DNA of 64,000 nucleotides from Pelagomonas calceolata (GCA_918797485.1 CAKKNE010000001.1:6200001-6264000); one strand, 5' to 3'. Shown: positions 8,853 through 18,100, counted from the first letter of the stretch. The notes: generated by a model from the letters alone, not told the origin. Program-made: numbers and translations.

Positions 8853-10415
8853 ATGAATGGGCTGGCAGCCTGCCTACTGCTCTTGCACGCCACCGCCGCG
8901 CAGCAAGGCCTCCAAGTCCTGCACGATGCCCACTGCGTCGAGGCGAGAGCTAGCTTCCTGGGCGCCCACCTCCAGGAGACGAATGGCACGGCGCGAGTAG
9001 CTCTAGACCTGCAGCTGACGGCGCTCTCGACCTGCGACGAGCGCACAAAAGTCCTCGTCGACGCGTCGGCCGAGGACGCGCTGGCGGACGGCGACGATGG
9101 TTTGGAGGTCTGCGTCTTGTGGGTGTCCATGACGGGCGCCGAGCGGCGCACGAGCCGGTGCTACGGCGGAGGCCAGCCGGCGCGCGTCGAGTGGGACCTG
9201 ACGGCCGCGCTGAAGCAGCGCTACCGGCTCGTCGCGTGGCCGGCGCGCGGCGCGTGGCCCGGCGCGTTCGCCGGCGCGTCGCACACGTTGAGCTTCGACG
9301 CCGATTTAGGGGCGGCGGCGTTTCCACCTCCCCATCTGCTCTTCACGGGAACCGAGCACGGCGCGACGCTCGCCGGGCGGGAGCGGCGCGCCTGCGACGG
9401 GAGCCCGCTGCACCTCTACGCCGGCACGCAGCACCGCGACACGGACGAGAACTGGTATCATTTTACGTTTGGCATGCTGCTGCCGCTCGCCGCGCGCCTG
9501 AGCGAGCGCGACGACGCCTGCGCGGCCGTCGGACGACGACCGCCTCCGACGGTGCTCTACGTGCGGCGGTGCGGCTTCCGGCGCGCGCTCGTCGAGGCGG
9601 TCGGCACGGACGACTTTCGATTGGTGGATCTGTCCGGGAAGCCGCCACCTCAAAACATTTCGCTCGAAGTGCTGCCGCGCATGGACTACTGGAGCGACCA
9701 GGCCCACGCTTTGTTGGAACTCCTGGCGCGCGGCGAGCGGGGCCGCGCCTGGCTGCACGAGCGCTTTGCCGAGCCGACGGCGGGCGCCGCGTGCGTGTTC
9801 CAGACGCGGGCCGCGAGGCCGGGCCGGCGGCCGTTCGCCATCGCGAATTTCGAGGCGCTCGCCGAGGCCTACGGCTCAACCGGAAAGTGCGAGGTTACGC
9901 GCGTCGCGCCGGACCCGACGGGCCTGACGCTCGCCGAACAGATCCAGGCGCACGCCGATGCGAGCTTGCTCGTGGCGCCCCACGGTGTCGCCCTGTGCAG
10001 AAATCAAATTGTCGCGGCGCGTTTGCGTTTCCGCCACGGAATCATGACCTCCACGCCATCGACGCGACGCCGGCTCGATGGCGTGCCCCTGGGGGTCTCA
10101 CCACCCGATTCACTGGTTGATTTACGCACAGGCGCCGGTCTCGCGCACGCGGCCTGGCTCCCCGAGGGCGCCTGCGTCGTCGAGGTTTTGCCAAAGTCGA
10201 AGAGCGCCGACCGCCAGCTCCGCGGCGTCGCGGCCGCGTTCGGGCTCCGGACGGCGCGTATCTATCTGGACGACGACGGCGGCGGAGAAGTCGCGCTCGC
10301 GGCGCTCGTCGGCGCCGTTGAGGCCTGCGCGGCGCCGCCGAAGCCGGAATGGCAGCGGTCCGCCGACGCGCACCCGAACGACCTCGGGCGGCTCGTGGTG
10401 CCCGACGTAACTTGA
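8853..10415 (+). CDS. Secreted/Golgi glycosyltransferase, GT61 family (EOGT/xylosyltransferase-like)
   Basis: Type II or secreted glycosyltransferase. MNGLAACLLLLHATAAQQG is a signal peptide or anchor. The GT61 core is present: ENWYHFTFGMLLPLAARL, then LTLAEQIQAHADASLLVAPHG joined after splicing to AGLAHAAWLPEGACVVEVLP, the standard GT61 nucleotide-sugar block. In the genome this block is split by a 147-nt introner (9985-10131). Because 147 is a multiple of three and holds no stop, an unspliced reading looks like one open frame of 520 residues, but the conserved motif is restored only on removal: exons 8853-9984 and 10132-10415, 471 residues. Several Cys fit a lumenal enzyme. The donor sugar is unknown; family members transfer xylose, GlcNAc or arabinose. 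Confidence 0.85.
   Translation: MNGLAACLLLLHATAAQQGLQVLHDAHCVEARASFLGAHLQETNGTARVALDLQLTALSTCDERTKVLVDASAEDALADGDDGLEVCVLWVSMTGAERRTSRCYGGGQPARVEWDLTAALKQRYRLVAWPARGAWPGAFAGASHTLSFDADLGAAAFPPPHLLFTGTEHGATLAGRERRACDGSPLHLYAGTQHRDTDENWYHFTFGMLLPLAARLSERDDACAAVGRRPPPTVLYVRRCGFRRALVEAVGTDDFRLVDLSGKPPPQNISLEVLPRMDYWSDQAHALLELLARGERGRAWLHERFAEPTAGAACVFQTRAARPGRRPFAIANFEALAEAYGSTGKCEVTRVAPDPTGLTLAEQIQAHADASLLVAPHGVALCRNQIVAARLRFRHGIMTSTPSTRRRLDGVPLGVSPPDSLVDLRTGAGLAHAAWLPEGACVVEVLPKSKSADRQLRGVAAAFGLRTARIYLDDDGGGEVALAALVGAVEACAAPPKPEWQRSADAHPNDLGRLVVPDVT
9985..10131. mobile_element. Introner element forming an intron (GT61 gene)
   Basis: Intron of 147 nt, GTGTCG...CGCACAG. The element proper is 9993-10131 with imperfect terminal inverted repeats CTGTGCAGAAATCAA and (right end, reversed) CTGTGCGTAAATCAA. 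Flanking 8-mers GTGTCGCC (9985-9992) and GCGCCGGT (10132-10139) are decayed target duplications, 4 of 8 identical. The centre holds an inverted repeat, CACGCCATCGA (10052-10062) and TCGATGGCGTG (10075-10085) around a 12-nt spacer. The same core is in the CFAP206 introner with the spacer reversed, showing opposite insertion orientation. Confidence 0.88.
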
Positions 10416-10520
10416 TAGTCTGCTTTGCTTAGAGCAGCCGCGACCCGCCGCGGGCGCTGCGTAGCCCGCCCCGCCCCCGCCCTCGTACGCCGCCGCCCCG
10501 AGTATTAGCTAGTCTACTAC

Positions 10521-11444
10521 TCACAATTCCGGCTTACTCGCGGCCGCGCGCGCCCGATGCTCCTCCGGCGTGAGCATCGTCGTCTCCCAGGTTTTTTCGC
10601 CGAAGACCACTTTCCCGTTCGTAAAGTTCTGCCAGTGGCCGGGGTGGTTGCAAGAGATCGATATGCGCGGCTCCGAGCCAAAGGTCGGCAAGACGCCGTG
10701 CGGCAGCGTCGCGGGAAATATCACCAAATTCCCCGCGCGCGGCGCCTTGCGGTACGTCACGTCGAAGGGCGGCATGGGCCCGCGCGGGTCGTTGAGCGAC
10801 AGCGCGCCGCCGTCGCCCGGCACGCTCAAGTACAAAGTGCCGGCCACGGACGAGCCGGCGTGCGTGTGCACGTCGTGGTGCGTCGCGTTCGCCTGCACGG
10901 CCGCCCAGCAGTAGCCGTTGCCCCTCTGTACATTCGGGTGCTGGTCGATCGTCGTCCACTCGATCGCGGTGCCCGCGTCGTTCGGCCGCTGATATAATAG
11001 AGGAGGCATCTCCGCCTGCTTCACGTATTCGCGGACCGCAAACACAAAGGCCTGCCAGACCGTCTCCAACGTGCGCATGGGCACCGGCGTGACGCTCTGC
11101 CACGCGAAGAACTTCTCATTATACCTATCCAGGTCCGCCTGCGTCCAGGCCGTGTCCGTCGGGTTCGTCACCCGATCCTTCTGGCCCGCCGCCTGGAAGG
11201 CGTCCCAGGCCTCGAGCACGTCCTTCGCGAACATGCAGAGCTGCTCCTCGTTGAACAGGCCGTCGTACTCCATCACGGGCGTCGCCCACAGAAACTCCAT
11301 CTTGCCTTTCGCTTGCCACTCGCCTCGGGCTGGTCGCAGCGTGCTCGTGAGGGTGATTGCAGTGATGGCGTGGCGCCAGGCGCCGCTGGCTGCGTGTGCA
11401 AGTAGCAGCATGGCTAGCCCGATCCTAGCTGTGGTGCAACGCAT
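10521..11444 (-). CDS. Putative 2OG-Fe(II) oxygenase with signal peptide (PF13759-like)
   Basis: 307 residues from the ATG at 11444; MRCTTARIGLAMLLLAHAASGAW is a signal peptide. The catalytic part matches the 2OG-FeII_Oxy_5 type: HHDVHTHAGSSVAGTLYLSVP supplies the HxH/D iron ligands, GGALSLNDPRG follows, and AGNLVIFPATLPHGVLP plus EPRISISCNHPG supply the distal His and the 2-oxoglutarate-binding Arg. Such enzymes are known from cyanophages, algae and bacteria, and their substrates are mostly unknown. An in-frame ATG at 11588 would put 48 residues before the signal peptide and is rejected. Single exon, divergent from the dienelactone hydrolase. Confidence 0.8.
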   Translation of the reverse strand: MRCTTARIGLAMLLLAHAASGAWRHAITAITLTSTLRPARGEWQAKGKMEFLWATPVMEYDGLFNEEQLCMFAKDVLEAWDAFQAAGQKDRVTNPTDTAWTQADLDRYNEKFFAWQSVTPVPMRTLETVWQAFVFAVREYVKQAEMPPLLYQRPNDAGTAIEWTTIDQHPNVQRGNGYCWAAVQANATHHDVHTHAGSSVAGTLYLSVPGDGGALSLNDPRGPMPPFDVTYRKAPRAGNLVIFPATLPHGVLPTFGSEPRISISCNHPGHWQNFTNGKVVFGEKTWETTMLTPEEHRARAAASKPEL

Positions 11445-11747
11445 TTCGTCGGATTTCTTTGTGCGCCACGCCAAAAGCACAGCCAAAGTGCTTCGTAAGA
11501 AGCTTGCAATTCCACTGGTGCGCCGCTGCGTCGCGTACGGAGCTGATTGCAGTCTAACTCGCGGGTTTCGACCTCCCTGCAGTCGCATGCGTTTTGCAGT
11601 CGCTGTGTGCCTACACGGGCCGCAATTTGCTAATTGAACACTTCTTGGTTAGTGCCAGCCGTCGCCTTGATCCCCGGCGCGACAGCGGCTGCGCACAGAG
11701 CAGGCCCCTAGCTGGCAGCACTGCTGCAGCGCTCTCCAGGCACAGCG

Positions 11748-12704
11748 ATGGCGCGGCGCACTGTTATACGCCTTGCATTGCTCCTCCGCGCTACGGCATA
11801 CCTTTCGCCGCGAACTAGAATGAGTCGGACAGCGACGCGCCGCCACAACGCCTGGCCCGACAAGCCGCCCGCGCATCGCGACGCGCCGCGCGACGCGCGC
11901 GACGACGAGTGGGCGGCTTTGCTGGAGGAATCACGCGCGAGCGACCCGCGCCTCGCGGGCCGGCCGGCGCCGCGCGTCGAGCGGTTCACGTACGCAGTCG
12001 ACGGCGCCGACGACCGGACGGCGACGTTCTACGGCGCCGCGTTTACGGCCGCCGACGCGACGCCGCGACCGGGCGTCGTGCTCTTCCACACGGCCGCGGG
12101 CCCGCGCGACCGCTTCGTCGAGTGGATGGCCGAGCGCCTCGTCGCGGCGGGCTACACGGCGGTCGTCGCGGACCTCTACGGCGACGCGTGGGGCAGCGGC
12201 TGGGACGCGGCCTGGGCCGCGGGGCCGCGCGAACAGCTGAAGGACCCGGCCGTCCTCGCGGAGCGCGCGCTCGCGGCGCTGCGGTGCGCGCAGGCGCGGC
12301 CGGACGTCGACGCGGCGCGCTGCGGCGCCCTGGGCTGGTGCTTGGGTGGGCGGGCGGCCGTCACGCTCGCGTCGATGCGCCCCGCGGGCCTGCGGGCGGC
12401 GGTGTCGTTCCACGGCGTCTTCGACGCCGAGTGTCTCCGGGAGGCGCTCCAGACGGACGAGCCGCCGCCGGGGCTGCTCCTGTGCCACGGGCTCGCGGAC
12501 CCCTTCGTGCCGGCGTTCGAGGCCACGGTGGCGGCGCTCGTGGAGCGCGGCCTGCCGACGTTCGCGAGCTGCTTCCCCTTCGCGAAGCACGGGTTCACGA
12601 ACCCGGCCCAGGCGCTGAATTCGGCGGACGCGTTCGCCTACGACGCCGTCGCCGCGGAGGCGGCGTGGAGGAGGGCGGAGGAGGAGCTCGAGCGTTTGTT
12701 GTGA
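11748..12704 (+). CDS. Dienelactone hydrolase family protein
   Basis: Alpha/beta hydrolase of the DLH family. The Cys nucleophile is in GWCLGGR (Cys198), the acid in HGLADPFVP and the His in FAKHGFTNP, the DLH triad Cys-Asp-His. The strand PGVVLFHTAAGPRDRF and the GYTAVVADLYG segment are the usual early elements. MARRTVIRLALLLRATAYLSPR looks like a signal peptide followed by a plastid-type junction, so secretory or plastid targeting is possible. In algae such proteins have broad carboxylester or lactone hydrolase roles; the substrate is not predictable. 318 residues, single exon. Confidence 0.85.
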   Translation: MARRTVIRLALLLRATAYLSPRTRMSRTATRRHNAWPDKPPAHRDAPRDARDDEWAALLEESRASDPRLAGRPAPRVERFTYAVDGADDRTATFYGAAFTAADATPRPGVVLFHTAAGPRDRFVEWMAERLVAAGYTAVVADLYGDAWGSGWDAAWAAGPREQLKDPAVLAERALAALRCAQARPDVDAARCGALGWCLGGRAAVTLASMRPAGLRAAVSFHGVFDAECLREALQTDEPPPGLLLCHGLADPFVPAFEATVAALVERGLPTFASCFPFAKHGFTNPAQALNSADAFAYDAVAAEAAWRRAEEELERLL

Positions 12705-12766
12705 TCTTGTAAATACATCTTTCTAATACATCTTATACACTATATCTTTGCACATTCCCGGGCGAC

Positions 12767-13261
12767 TCACGCGAGGCCCGACCCGTCGAGGAGCGACGCC
12801 TCGAGGGGCGCCTCGACACCAGCGCGTTCTGGAGCGCAGCACGGCGGCGCGGCGGCGCGGTCGGTGCGGAAGAGGGCGTGCCCCAGGGCGACGCCGGTAA
12901 TCGCGGATATGAATAATTCGACGGCGTAGGTCATCGCCGCGAGCATCAAAAGGTAGCCGAGCGCCAGCTGGAGCCCATAGCCCATAGCAGCCTCGCAGCG
13001 GCCCGCGAGGCCCTTCTCGGCGCGTGACCGTCGGACGGCGACGAGCGCTTCCGCGCCGACGCCTAACGCGACGACACCGAGGCACGCGACGATAAATTTG
13101 GCCGCCGTGTCGAGTTTGAATGCGTTAATGTAAAGAGCGAGGCACGTGCTTTGTCGACTGAAGGCGCTCTGGAAACCGTTCATGTACATGGCGCCCGTCG
13201 CATCGCCGCAGAATCCGTCCACCGGACCATCGTCCATCTCCATCGGCATCTTTGATCGCAT
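12767..13261 (-). CDS. Ctr-type high-affinity copper transporter
   Basis: Small trimeric Cu(I) channel. Hallmarks: a Met-rich extracellular N-terminus (MRSKMPMEMD), MYMNGF at residues 25-30, a first membrane helix at about 54-75, the essential MxxxM in the second helix (Met106 and Met110 in GYLLMLAAMTY) and GxxxG in the third (Gly123 and Gly127 in ITGVALGHALF). A CC pair in the C-terminal tail (APPCCAPE) could hand copper to chaperones. 164 residues, within the family range. Start could also be the Met at 13249. Single exon, tail to tail with the hydrolase. Confidence 0.88.
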   Translation of the reverse strand: MRSKMPMEMDDGPVDGFCGDATGAMYMNGFQSAFSRQSTCLALYINAFKLDTAAKFIVACLGVVALGVGAEALVAVRRSRAEKGLAGRCEAAMGYGLQLALGYLLMLAAMTYAVELFISAITGVALGHALFRTDRAAAPPCCAPERAGVEAPLEASLLDGSGLA

Positions 13262-14261
13262 CTATTCACGTGCGCTGCGCTTGCTCTGCGAGGCCAGCCT
13301 ACCGAGTCAGCCTGTTTGTTAGGGTAAGCGTCTTGGTATTGCCACAGCTGTTGAAGGAGTCGAAACCAGACCCTGGGCCGTCCAAATCCAAGATGCGACT
13401 TGTTTACGCGCCAGTTACGCCGCGCTCGGCTCGGCACAAATCGCGACGTCTGCAGCTGGCGGGTTTCGGACCCGCCGCGAAGGAGCAATTTCTTCGTCGC
13501 ATGCCAAAACGATAGTGGTGCAACGCCTAGTGCGAAGTTTAAACGCAGAGAGAGCCCCCACAGGAAATCTCCTGGAGCACATTTTGTGCAACGCATCGCA
13601 TGGCATTTTTCACGCCGCCCGTGGACCCGCAGACTACGAAAGCCGCACGATCGTCTCCACTGCGTGGCCCCGGCTGCCCCCTCCCGGGAAACACCGTGTG
13701 TCACGCAGTACCTCTTGTGCCCTTAGGCAATCACAAGACAATGACATCCAAGCAGCGCGAGTCGAAGAAGCGGGCCCGGAGGAAAGAAAACCAGAAGCCA
13801 AAGCCATCAGCGAAGCCGCCGACCAAGGCCGCTAGCGCAAAAAAAACGAAGCGCCGCTTGCAGTCGCTTCGGCGGCGCGCGGAGAGACAAGATCGGACGC
13901 CGAAGCTCACGCGTCGCGACGAGCACTCGTCCCTCGCCAAATCGCTTGGCGTCCGGTCGCTCGATCTCTTTCGCTCGTTCTGTCCGCACGAGAGTTTCTG
14001 AGAACGCGCTTCTCTCGCAGGCCCGGCAGCCGTGAACTCGGATGTCGGCCCGCCGCGCTGTCGCGTTTCCCCGTCTCCCTCTTGTGTGTACCCCTTCCCC
14101 CAGACTAAGAATAAAAAACAACCCTATCTTTAGTAGACTAGGACTGCGTGCCGTTTCTAGAGCCCCTGCGACTCTAGCTCGACTGCTCTGCCGCTCGACA
14201 GCGCTGTGCTCGACAGCGTGTGATGCTGTGAGTTTATAAAGTGGCAGTCTCGCCGCCATCG
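13262..14261. other. 1-kb intergenic region with one doubtful small ORF
   Basis: Between the copper transporter and the esterase. Apart from the basic 86-codon ORF listed separately nothing is convincing. A TTTATAAA box at 14233-14240 lies just before the esterase ATG and could be its core promoter. Pyrimidine-rich DNA follows at about 14070-14120. Confidence 0.5.
13741..14001 (+). CDS. Very basic small ORF, doubtful
   Basis: 86 residues beginning MTSKQRESKKRARRKENQK, about one third Lys plus Arg, with no hydrophobic core. It could be a small nuclear or ribosomal-type protein, but composition alone can produce such an ORF in GC-rich DNA and no family is recognised. Confidence 0.25.
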   Translation: MTSKQRESKKRARRKENQKPKPSAKPPTKAASAKKTKRRLQSLRRRAERQDRTPKLTRRDEHSSLAKSLGVRSLDLFRSFCPHESF

Positions 14262-14987
14262 ATGCGACCCTGCGCGCTGTTCTGCCTCCTGGCACCACCG
14301 ACCATGGCCTGGCAGCATCTCAAGGAGATCAAAGACCCGCAGACCTACGAAGCGCTGCTGTACGAACCGCAGGGGAGCGGCCCGTGGCCTCTGCTACTGT
14401 ACCTGCACGGCGCCGGCGAATCCGGCAGCAACGTGGCCGATCTCATATCGGAAGGCGCCACCGGCACGCCTCCGGTGGCGCTGGAGAAGGGTAACGCCAT
14501 CGAAGCGCTGTCGACGCAATTCGTCGTGGTTGCCCCACAGACGAGTCGCGGCTGGGCTCCCGACGAAGTCGCGGCATTCGTCAAATTCCTGCAGGGGCGG
14601 CTGTCGCTGGACGCGTCGCGGCTCTACGTGACAGGTCACAGCATGGGTGGCTCCGGCGCACTCCACGCCGCGACGACTGGCGTCTTCGCCGCCTGTGCAG
14701 CGGTGGCGCCGGCGGGCGGCGCGCGGCCGCGAGACCTGATGCAGGTGCCCGTGTGGGCGTTCCACGGCCGCAACGACGTCATCGTGCCCGCGGCCATCTC
14801 GGAGCGGCTCATCACCGCGATGCACCGCGCCGGGGCGAGTCCCGACCAGGCGCGATTGACTCTCTACGACGAAGCCCCGACGCCGCCCGGCTGGCCAAGT
14901 TCGGTCGGCCACGCGTCGACGATCCCCGCCTACTCGGATCCGGAGCTGTATGGTTGGTTGCTGCGTCATACGAAGTCCGCAGTGTAA
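14262..14987 (+). CDS. Secreted alpha/beta hydrolase (esterase/predicted peptidase)
   Basis: 241 residues from the ATG at 14262; MRPCALFCLLAPPTMAW is a short signal peptide. The fold is clear: LLLYLHGAGESGSN (oxyanion region), FVVVAPQTSRGW, the nucleophile elbow GHSMGGSGAL, acid in FHGRNDVIVP and His in SVGHASTIPAY. This is the order in predicted peptidases and feruloyl or acetyl-xylan-type esterases. It is probably exported and acts on polysaccharide esters or short peptides, which is inference. A TATA-like box ends 22 bp before the ATG. Single exon. Confidence 0.82.
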   Translation: MRPCALFCLLAPPTMAWQHLKEIKDPQTYEALLYEPQGSGPWPLLLYLHGAGESGSNVADLISEGATGTPPVALEKGNAIEALSTQFVVVAPQTSRGWAPDEVAAFVKFLQGRLSLDASRLYVTGHSMGGSGALHAATTGVFAACAAVAPAGGARPRDLMQVPVWAFHGRNDVIVPAAISERLITAMHRAGASPDQARLTLYDEAPTPPGWPSSVGHASTIPAYSDPELYGWLLRHTKSAV

Positions 14988-15375
14988 TTTCATCTTGTTT
15001 GTATGTCCTTTGCTGGCATCGGCGCGTCGCGGCTCCGCACGCCCGCGAATGCCCCAAAAAACGAGATAGCGAAAGACGACCAACCCCGCTCGGTGCAGCC
15101 GGCCCGTAGGAGAGTTCCCCGGGCCAATTTCGTTTATTGATGTAGGCTAGCCAAACTAGGGCAAGGCCACGGAGCATCCAGCCAGCGTGGACGGTGCGTT
15201 GCGTCGAACGCTCACGACTACGCGCCAAGGACACAGCGGCTGCTACGGCAACGCGAATCTGTACAAATACCTTACACTGGGCGGGCTGAGCTTTGACGCT
15301 GTCTAAAATCGCTTGCATCGCTCAGCAAAAAGTTGTGACATCACGCTGCTACCATCGCCCAGACGCGCCGCCGCG
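14988..15375. other. Intergenic region
   Basis: 388 bp between two plus-strand genes, of lower GC. No element recognised beyond a weak CTAG-spaced pair near 15150-15165. Confidence 0.5.
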
Positions 15376-16320
15376 ATGAAATCCCCCCTCCAAAAAACGC
15401 GAGCAGCCCTGAAAAGGAGCCGGCAGAACCTCGCCAAGCTCGCAGCCTCGAAGCGAGACGCCACGAGCGGCCTGCCCGTCTTCGAGGCCGACACGTACGC
15501 GCGGTCGCCGTCCGAGTCGTCTCTGACAAAAGCCAAGCGCAGCGACTACAACCTCAAGGAGCTGTCCGAGTCGTCCGAGTCGTCCGACGAGGAGGCCGGC
15601 CCGCGTTTGCCCCGCAAGGCCGACGCCAAGGGCCGGCGGTCCTGGGCGCTCGTGCTCGTCGCGGCGGCGTGCCTCGGCGGCGCCGGCTACGCGGCGACGC
15701 GCTCGGCGAAGCCGACGCCGGTCCTCCACGCGGACCGCTCGCTGCGCACGGCGACGGACCTCTTCCGGAAAGCCGCGACGGCCGACGGCCTCCGGAGCGC
15801 CGAGTTCACGCGCGCGACCGACGCTCTCAATCCGTTTCTCGAGGCGCTCCACCTGGGCCTCGCGCCGCTCGTGCGCGTTAACGTGGTCAAGCTGCAGAAC
15901 GCCGGCGCCGAGAAGACGCAGGACTCGATAGAAACGCTGGTCCGGGCCGAGCGGCGCGCGGGAACCGACGACGAGGACGCGTCCGTTTCCGTCGCGGTCC
16001 TCTGGAACGGGCGCATCCTCCGGCTCTGCGAGCGGCTGATCCGCGACGTCGTCAAATCGGACGCGCCCATGCCGCAGCTGGCGCACCGCGCGTACAAGAC
16101 GACGCTCGAGCCGCACCACAACTGGATCATGCGGTCGGGCGCGCGCGCGCTGCTGCGCCTGACGCCGGACCGGCGGACGCTCTTCGAGACGCGGCTCGGT
16201 TATGAGGCAGACGGCCCGGCGCTCCGGGCGGACCTCGAGGCCTTCGCGGCCGCGGTGCGCGCGTGCGTCGACCGCCTGGACGCGCTTTATCGAGAGGCGG
16301 ACAGCCGGGAGCGGCTTTGA
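15376..16320 (+). CDS. Membrane-anchored GLTP-domain protein
   Basis: 314 residues from the ATG at 15376. An N-terminal Lys/Ser-rich cytosolic part with an acidic SESSESSDEE cluster is followed by one membrane helix (SWALVLVAAACLGGAGYAA, about residues 96-114) and then a glycolipid-transfer-protein fold. Recognisable GLTP blocks are FLEALHLGLAPLVRVNVVKLQ, VAVLWNGRILRLCERLI (equivalent of the headgroup Trp) and YKTTLEPHHNWIMRSGARALLRLTP (equivalent of the ceramide-contacting His). The conserved headgroup Asp, four residues before the Asn of NVVKL, is Leu here. It may move sphingolipids or phosphoceramides between apposed membranes while tethered, which is inference. Single exon. Confidence 0.72.
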   Translation: MKSPLQKTRAALKRSRQNLAKLAASKRDATSGLPVFEADTYARSPSESSLTKAKRSDYNLKELSESSESSDEEAGPRLPRKADAKGRRSWALVLVAAACLGGAGYAATRSAKPTPVLHADRSLRTATDLFRKAATADGLRSAEFTRATDALNPFLEALHLGLAPLVRVNVVKLQNAGAEKTQDSIETLVRAERRAGTDDEDASVSVAVLWNGRILRLCERLIRDVVKSDAPMPQLAHRAYKTTLEPHHNWIMRSGARALLRLTPDRRTLFETRLGYEADGPALRADLEAFAAAVRACVDRLDALYREADSRERL

Positions 16321-16437
16321 TCACCTACCACGCCATGTGAAAGAAGTGTAATCTGTTTTAATCGAACGTCTGCTCGACGGCGTAGGGGAGAAGATCAGCG
16401 TACAGGTACTTAGTGAGTATTCATGCGAACCCTCAGT

Positions 16438-16965
16438 CTAGCACTGAGCCTCGACGGCCTCGAGCGCGTCGACGAAGCTCGAGGCCTCGAAGGCCTTCCC
16501 GTCGAGCGCGCAGCCGGCCGTCGCGAGCGTCAGCGACGTCTTCGCGGTCATGAGCCGCTTGGACGCCTTCGTGTACTTTGTCTCGAAGGCGAAGTAGGGC
16601 GAGTGCTCCGTCGGCATCCAGCCCTCGAGCTCGTCGTCCTCGACGCCGTAGATGGCCTGCTTGTACTTGTTGCTGAGGTCGCAGAGCGAGAAGCCGAGGT
16701 TGAAGTCGTTTTGTTGGAGGAACACCGACGCCGGGCCCTTGGTCAGCTGCTGCGAGTGCACGAGCCCGCCGGGGTTCGTCACGCGGATGCTCAGCGCGCC
16801 GGCGCCGTCGGACTCGAGCGCGATGGCGTGGCCCGCCGCGAAGGCGTAATTTAAAGCCGGGAACGAGCGCTTCGCGTCGGCCGTGTTTCTGAGAGAGTCG
16901 GGCAGGTCGAGCGTCGTCTCGTTGTCCTCCAGGCCTACTATTCTCGGGGCGACGGCTGTTGCCAT
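16438..16965 (-). CDS. Hypothetical 175-residue protein
   Basis: Not recognised. The protein MATAVAPRIVGLEDNE... is soluble, with alternating beta-type segments (HAIALESDGAGALSIRVTN, ASVFLQQNDFNLGF) and a lysine-rich helix near residues 130-145 (KYTKASKRLMTAKTS). No signal peptide or membrane segment. Codon use is as GC-rich as in neighbours and the ORF fills the space between two genes, so it is probably real. Confidence 0.6.
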   Translation of the reverse strand: MATAVAPRIVGLEDNETTLDLPDSLRNTADAKRSFPALNYAFAAGHAIALESDGAGALSIRVTNPGGLVHSQQLTKGPASVFLQQNDFNLGFSLCDLSNKYKQAIYGVEDDELEGWMPTEHSPYFAFETKYTKASKRLMTAKTSLTLATAGCALDGKAFEASSFVDALEAVEAQC

Positions 16966-17205
16966 TTTGTTTTTGCGCCTTGTGAGAAGCGGTGAGAGCC
17001 TGTTGGGCTTTGCGAGAGCTTTTTGAAGCTTCTAGGGCGAATTGACCCGTGAAAATGCTGTGGGGGCAGCGCTATGACACAAGTAATACTCCCCTGCAGC
17101 ACAACGTGTCGGCGATGTCTAGTCGCGCAGTTACAGCGCGATATTGTCGAGTCTTCTGCCCCTACTATACCCGCACGAAACTGAACACGAACTCTTAGAG
17201 GAGTC

Positions 17206-17670
17206 CTACCACGACAGCGCCGCCAGCCCGGCGGCGGCCAAGGTCGACCCGCCCATGACGAGGTACGACGACTTCTCGGCGTCCTTGTTGTTGAGCATCG
17301 TCTCCGGCTTGCGGTCCCAGAGCGTGTGGCGCAGCGCGCCGGCGTAGTGGTACGTCAGCGGGAAGGCGACGATGAATTTCACGGGGTAGCACGACACCGC
17401 CGTCGCGAGCGCGGCCATGTCGACGCCGGCGAGCGAGCCCGCGGCGACGCCGCCGACGCCGACGCTCAGGAGGACGCCCGTCACGCGCTGCGTGATCGAG
17501 CTGATGGCGACGGCCGGGAAGGCGTAGGTCGTCACGTGCGGGCTCATGGGCCTTCCTAATTTTTCTTGGCGCTCGGTGTACTTCGGCCGCGGCGTCGGGA
17601 TCGCGCTGAACGCGGCGCTCTGGGCTCGCAGCGGCTGCGCCAGGCGCGCGAGGGTCGTGCGGAGGGCCAT
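17206..17670 (-). CDS. SDHC: Succinate dehydrogenase cytochrome b subunit (complex II)
   Basis: Membrane anchor of mitochondrial complex II that binds heme b and ubiquinone. Diagnostic block RPMSPHVTTYAFPAVAISSITQRVTG contains the SxxxR quinone-site residues. Three membrane helices follow, with the heme-ligand His in the YHYAGALRHTLWD segment. The ATG at 17670 gives 154 residues with an Arg/Ala-rich mitochondrial presequence (MALRTTLARLAQPLRAQSAAFS). An in-frame ATG at 17751 would prefix a non-presequence and is rejected. Single exon. Confidence 0.93.
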   Translation of the reverse strand: MALRTTLARLAQPLRAQSAAFSAIPTPRPKYTERQEKLGRPMSPHVTTYAFPAVAISSITQRVTGVLLSVGVGGVAAGSLAGVDMAALATAVSCYPVKFIVAFPLTYHYAGALRHTLWDRKPETMLNNKDAEKSSYLVMGGSTLAAAGLAALSW

Positions 17671-18100
17671 CTGTCTGGAAGGAGGACCGTGTTTCAACCG
17701 ATTAAAACCCAGCGAGGCGCCTCTTGCACGCAGAAACACGGCTGAGGGCACTGAGGGCTATTTCTCCGCCGCGAGGGCCTGGGAGACAATATGGACTTCG
17801 GTGAGGCTTGAAACTACCCGGGCGTCGATGAAACACACGCTTGCGTGTTCTGGAAGTTCGCAGCGGCGACGTCTAGCGCAGGCAAAAGTGGTGGAACAAG
17901 TAATGATCTAGGTAATGACACTAGCCGCATTTTTCACGAGTCTTCCACCCCCCCACGCCTCGGCCAAACAAGGAGAATGATGCTACGGGCAAAATCCCGG
18001 AAGCCCCCCATTTTACAAACCATGAGAGGAGGAGGTCCGCTAGCTAGGCAGCCCAGCCAATCGCAAAGCATGATGGAACGATGAAAGAGATGCAGTTACA
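17671..18100. other. Divergent promoter region between SDHC and the giant gene
   Basis: 430 bp. Contains a short relative of the CTAG palindrome at 17908-17924 (minus strand CTAGTGTCATTACCTAG) and a run of C. Both flanking genes start outward from it. No coding feature is supported. Confidence 0.55.

Noticed and set aside
13252-13835. Several overlapping ORFs upstream of the esterase
   Set aside because: Short, Arg/Pro-rich and mutually overlapping on both strands; only the 86-codon basic ORF is mentioned, with low confidence.
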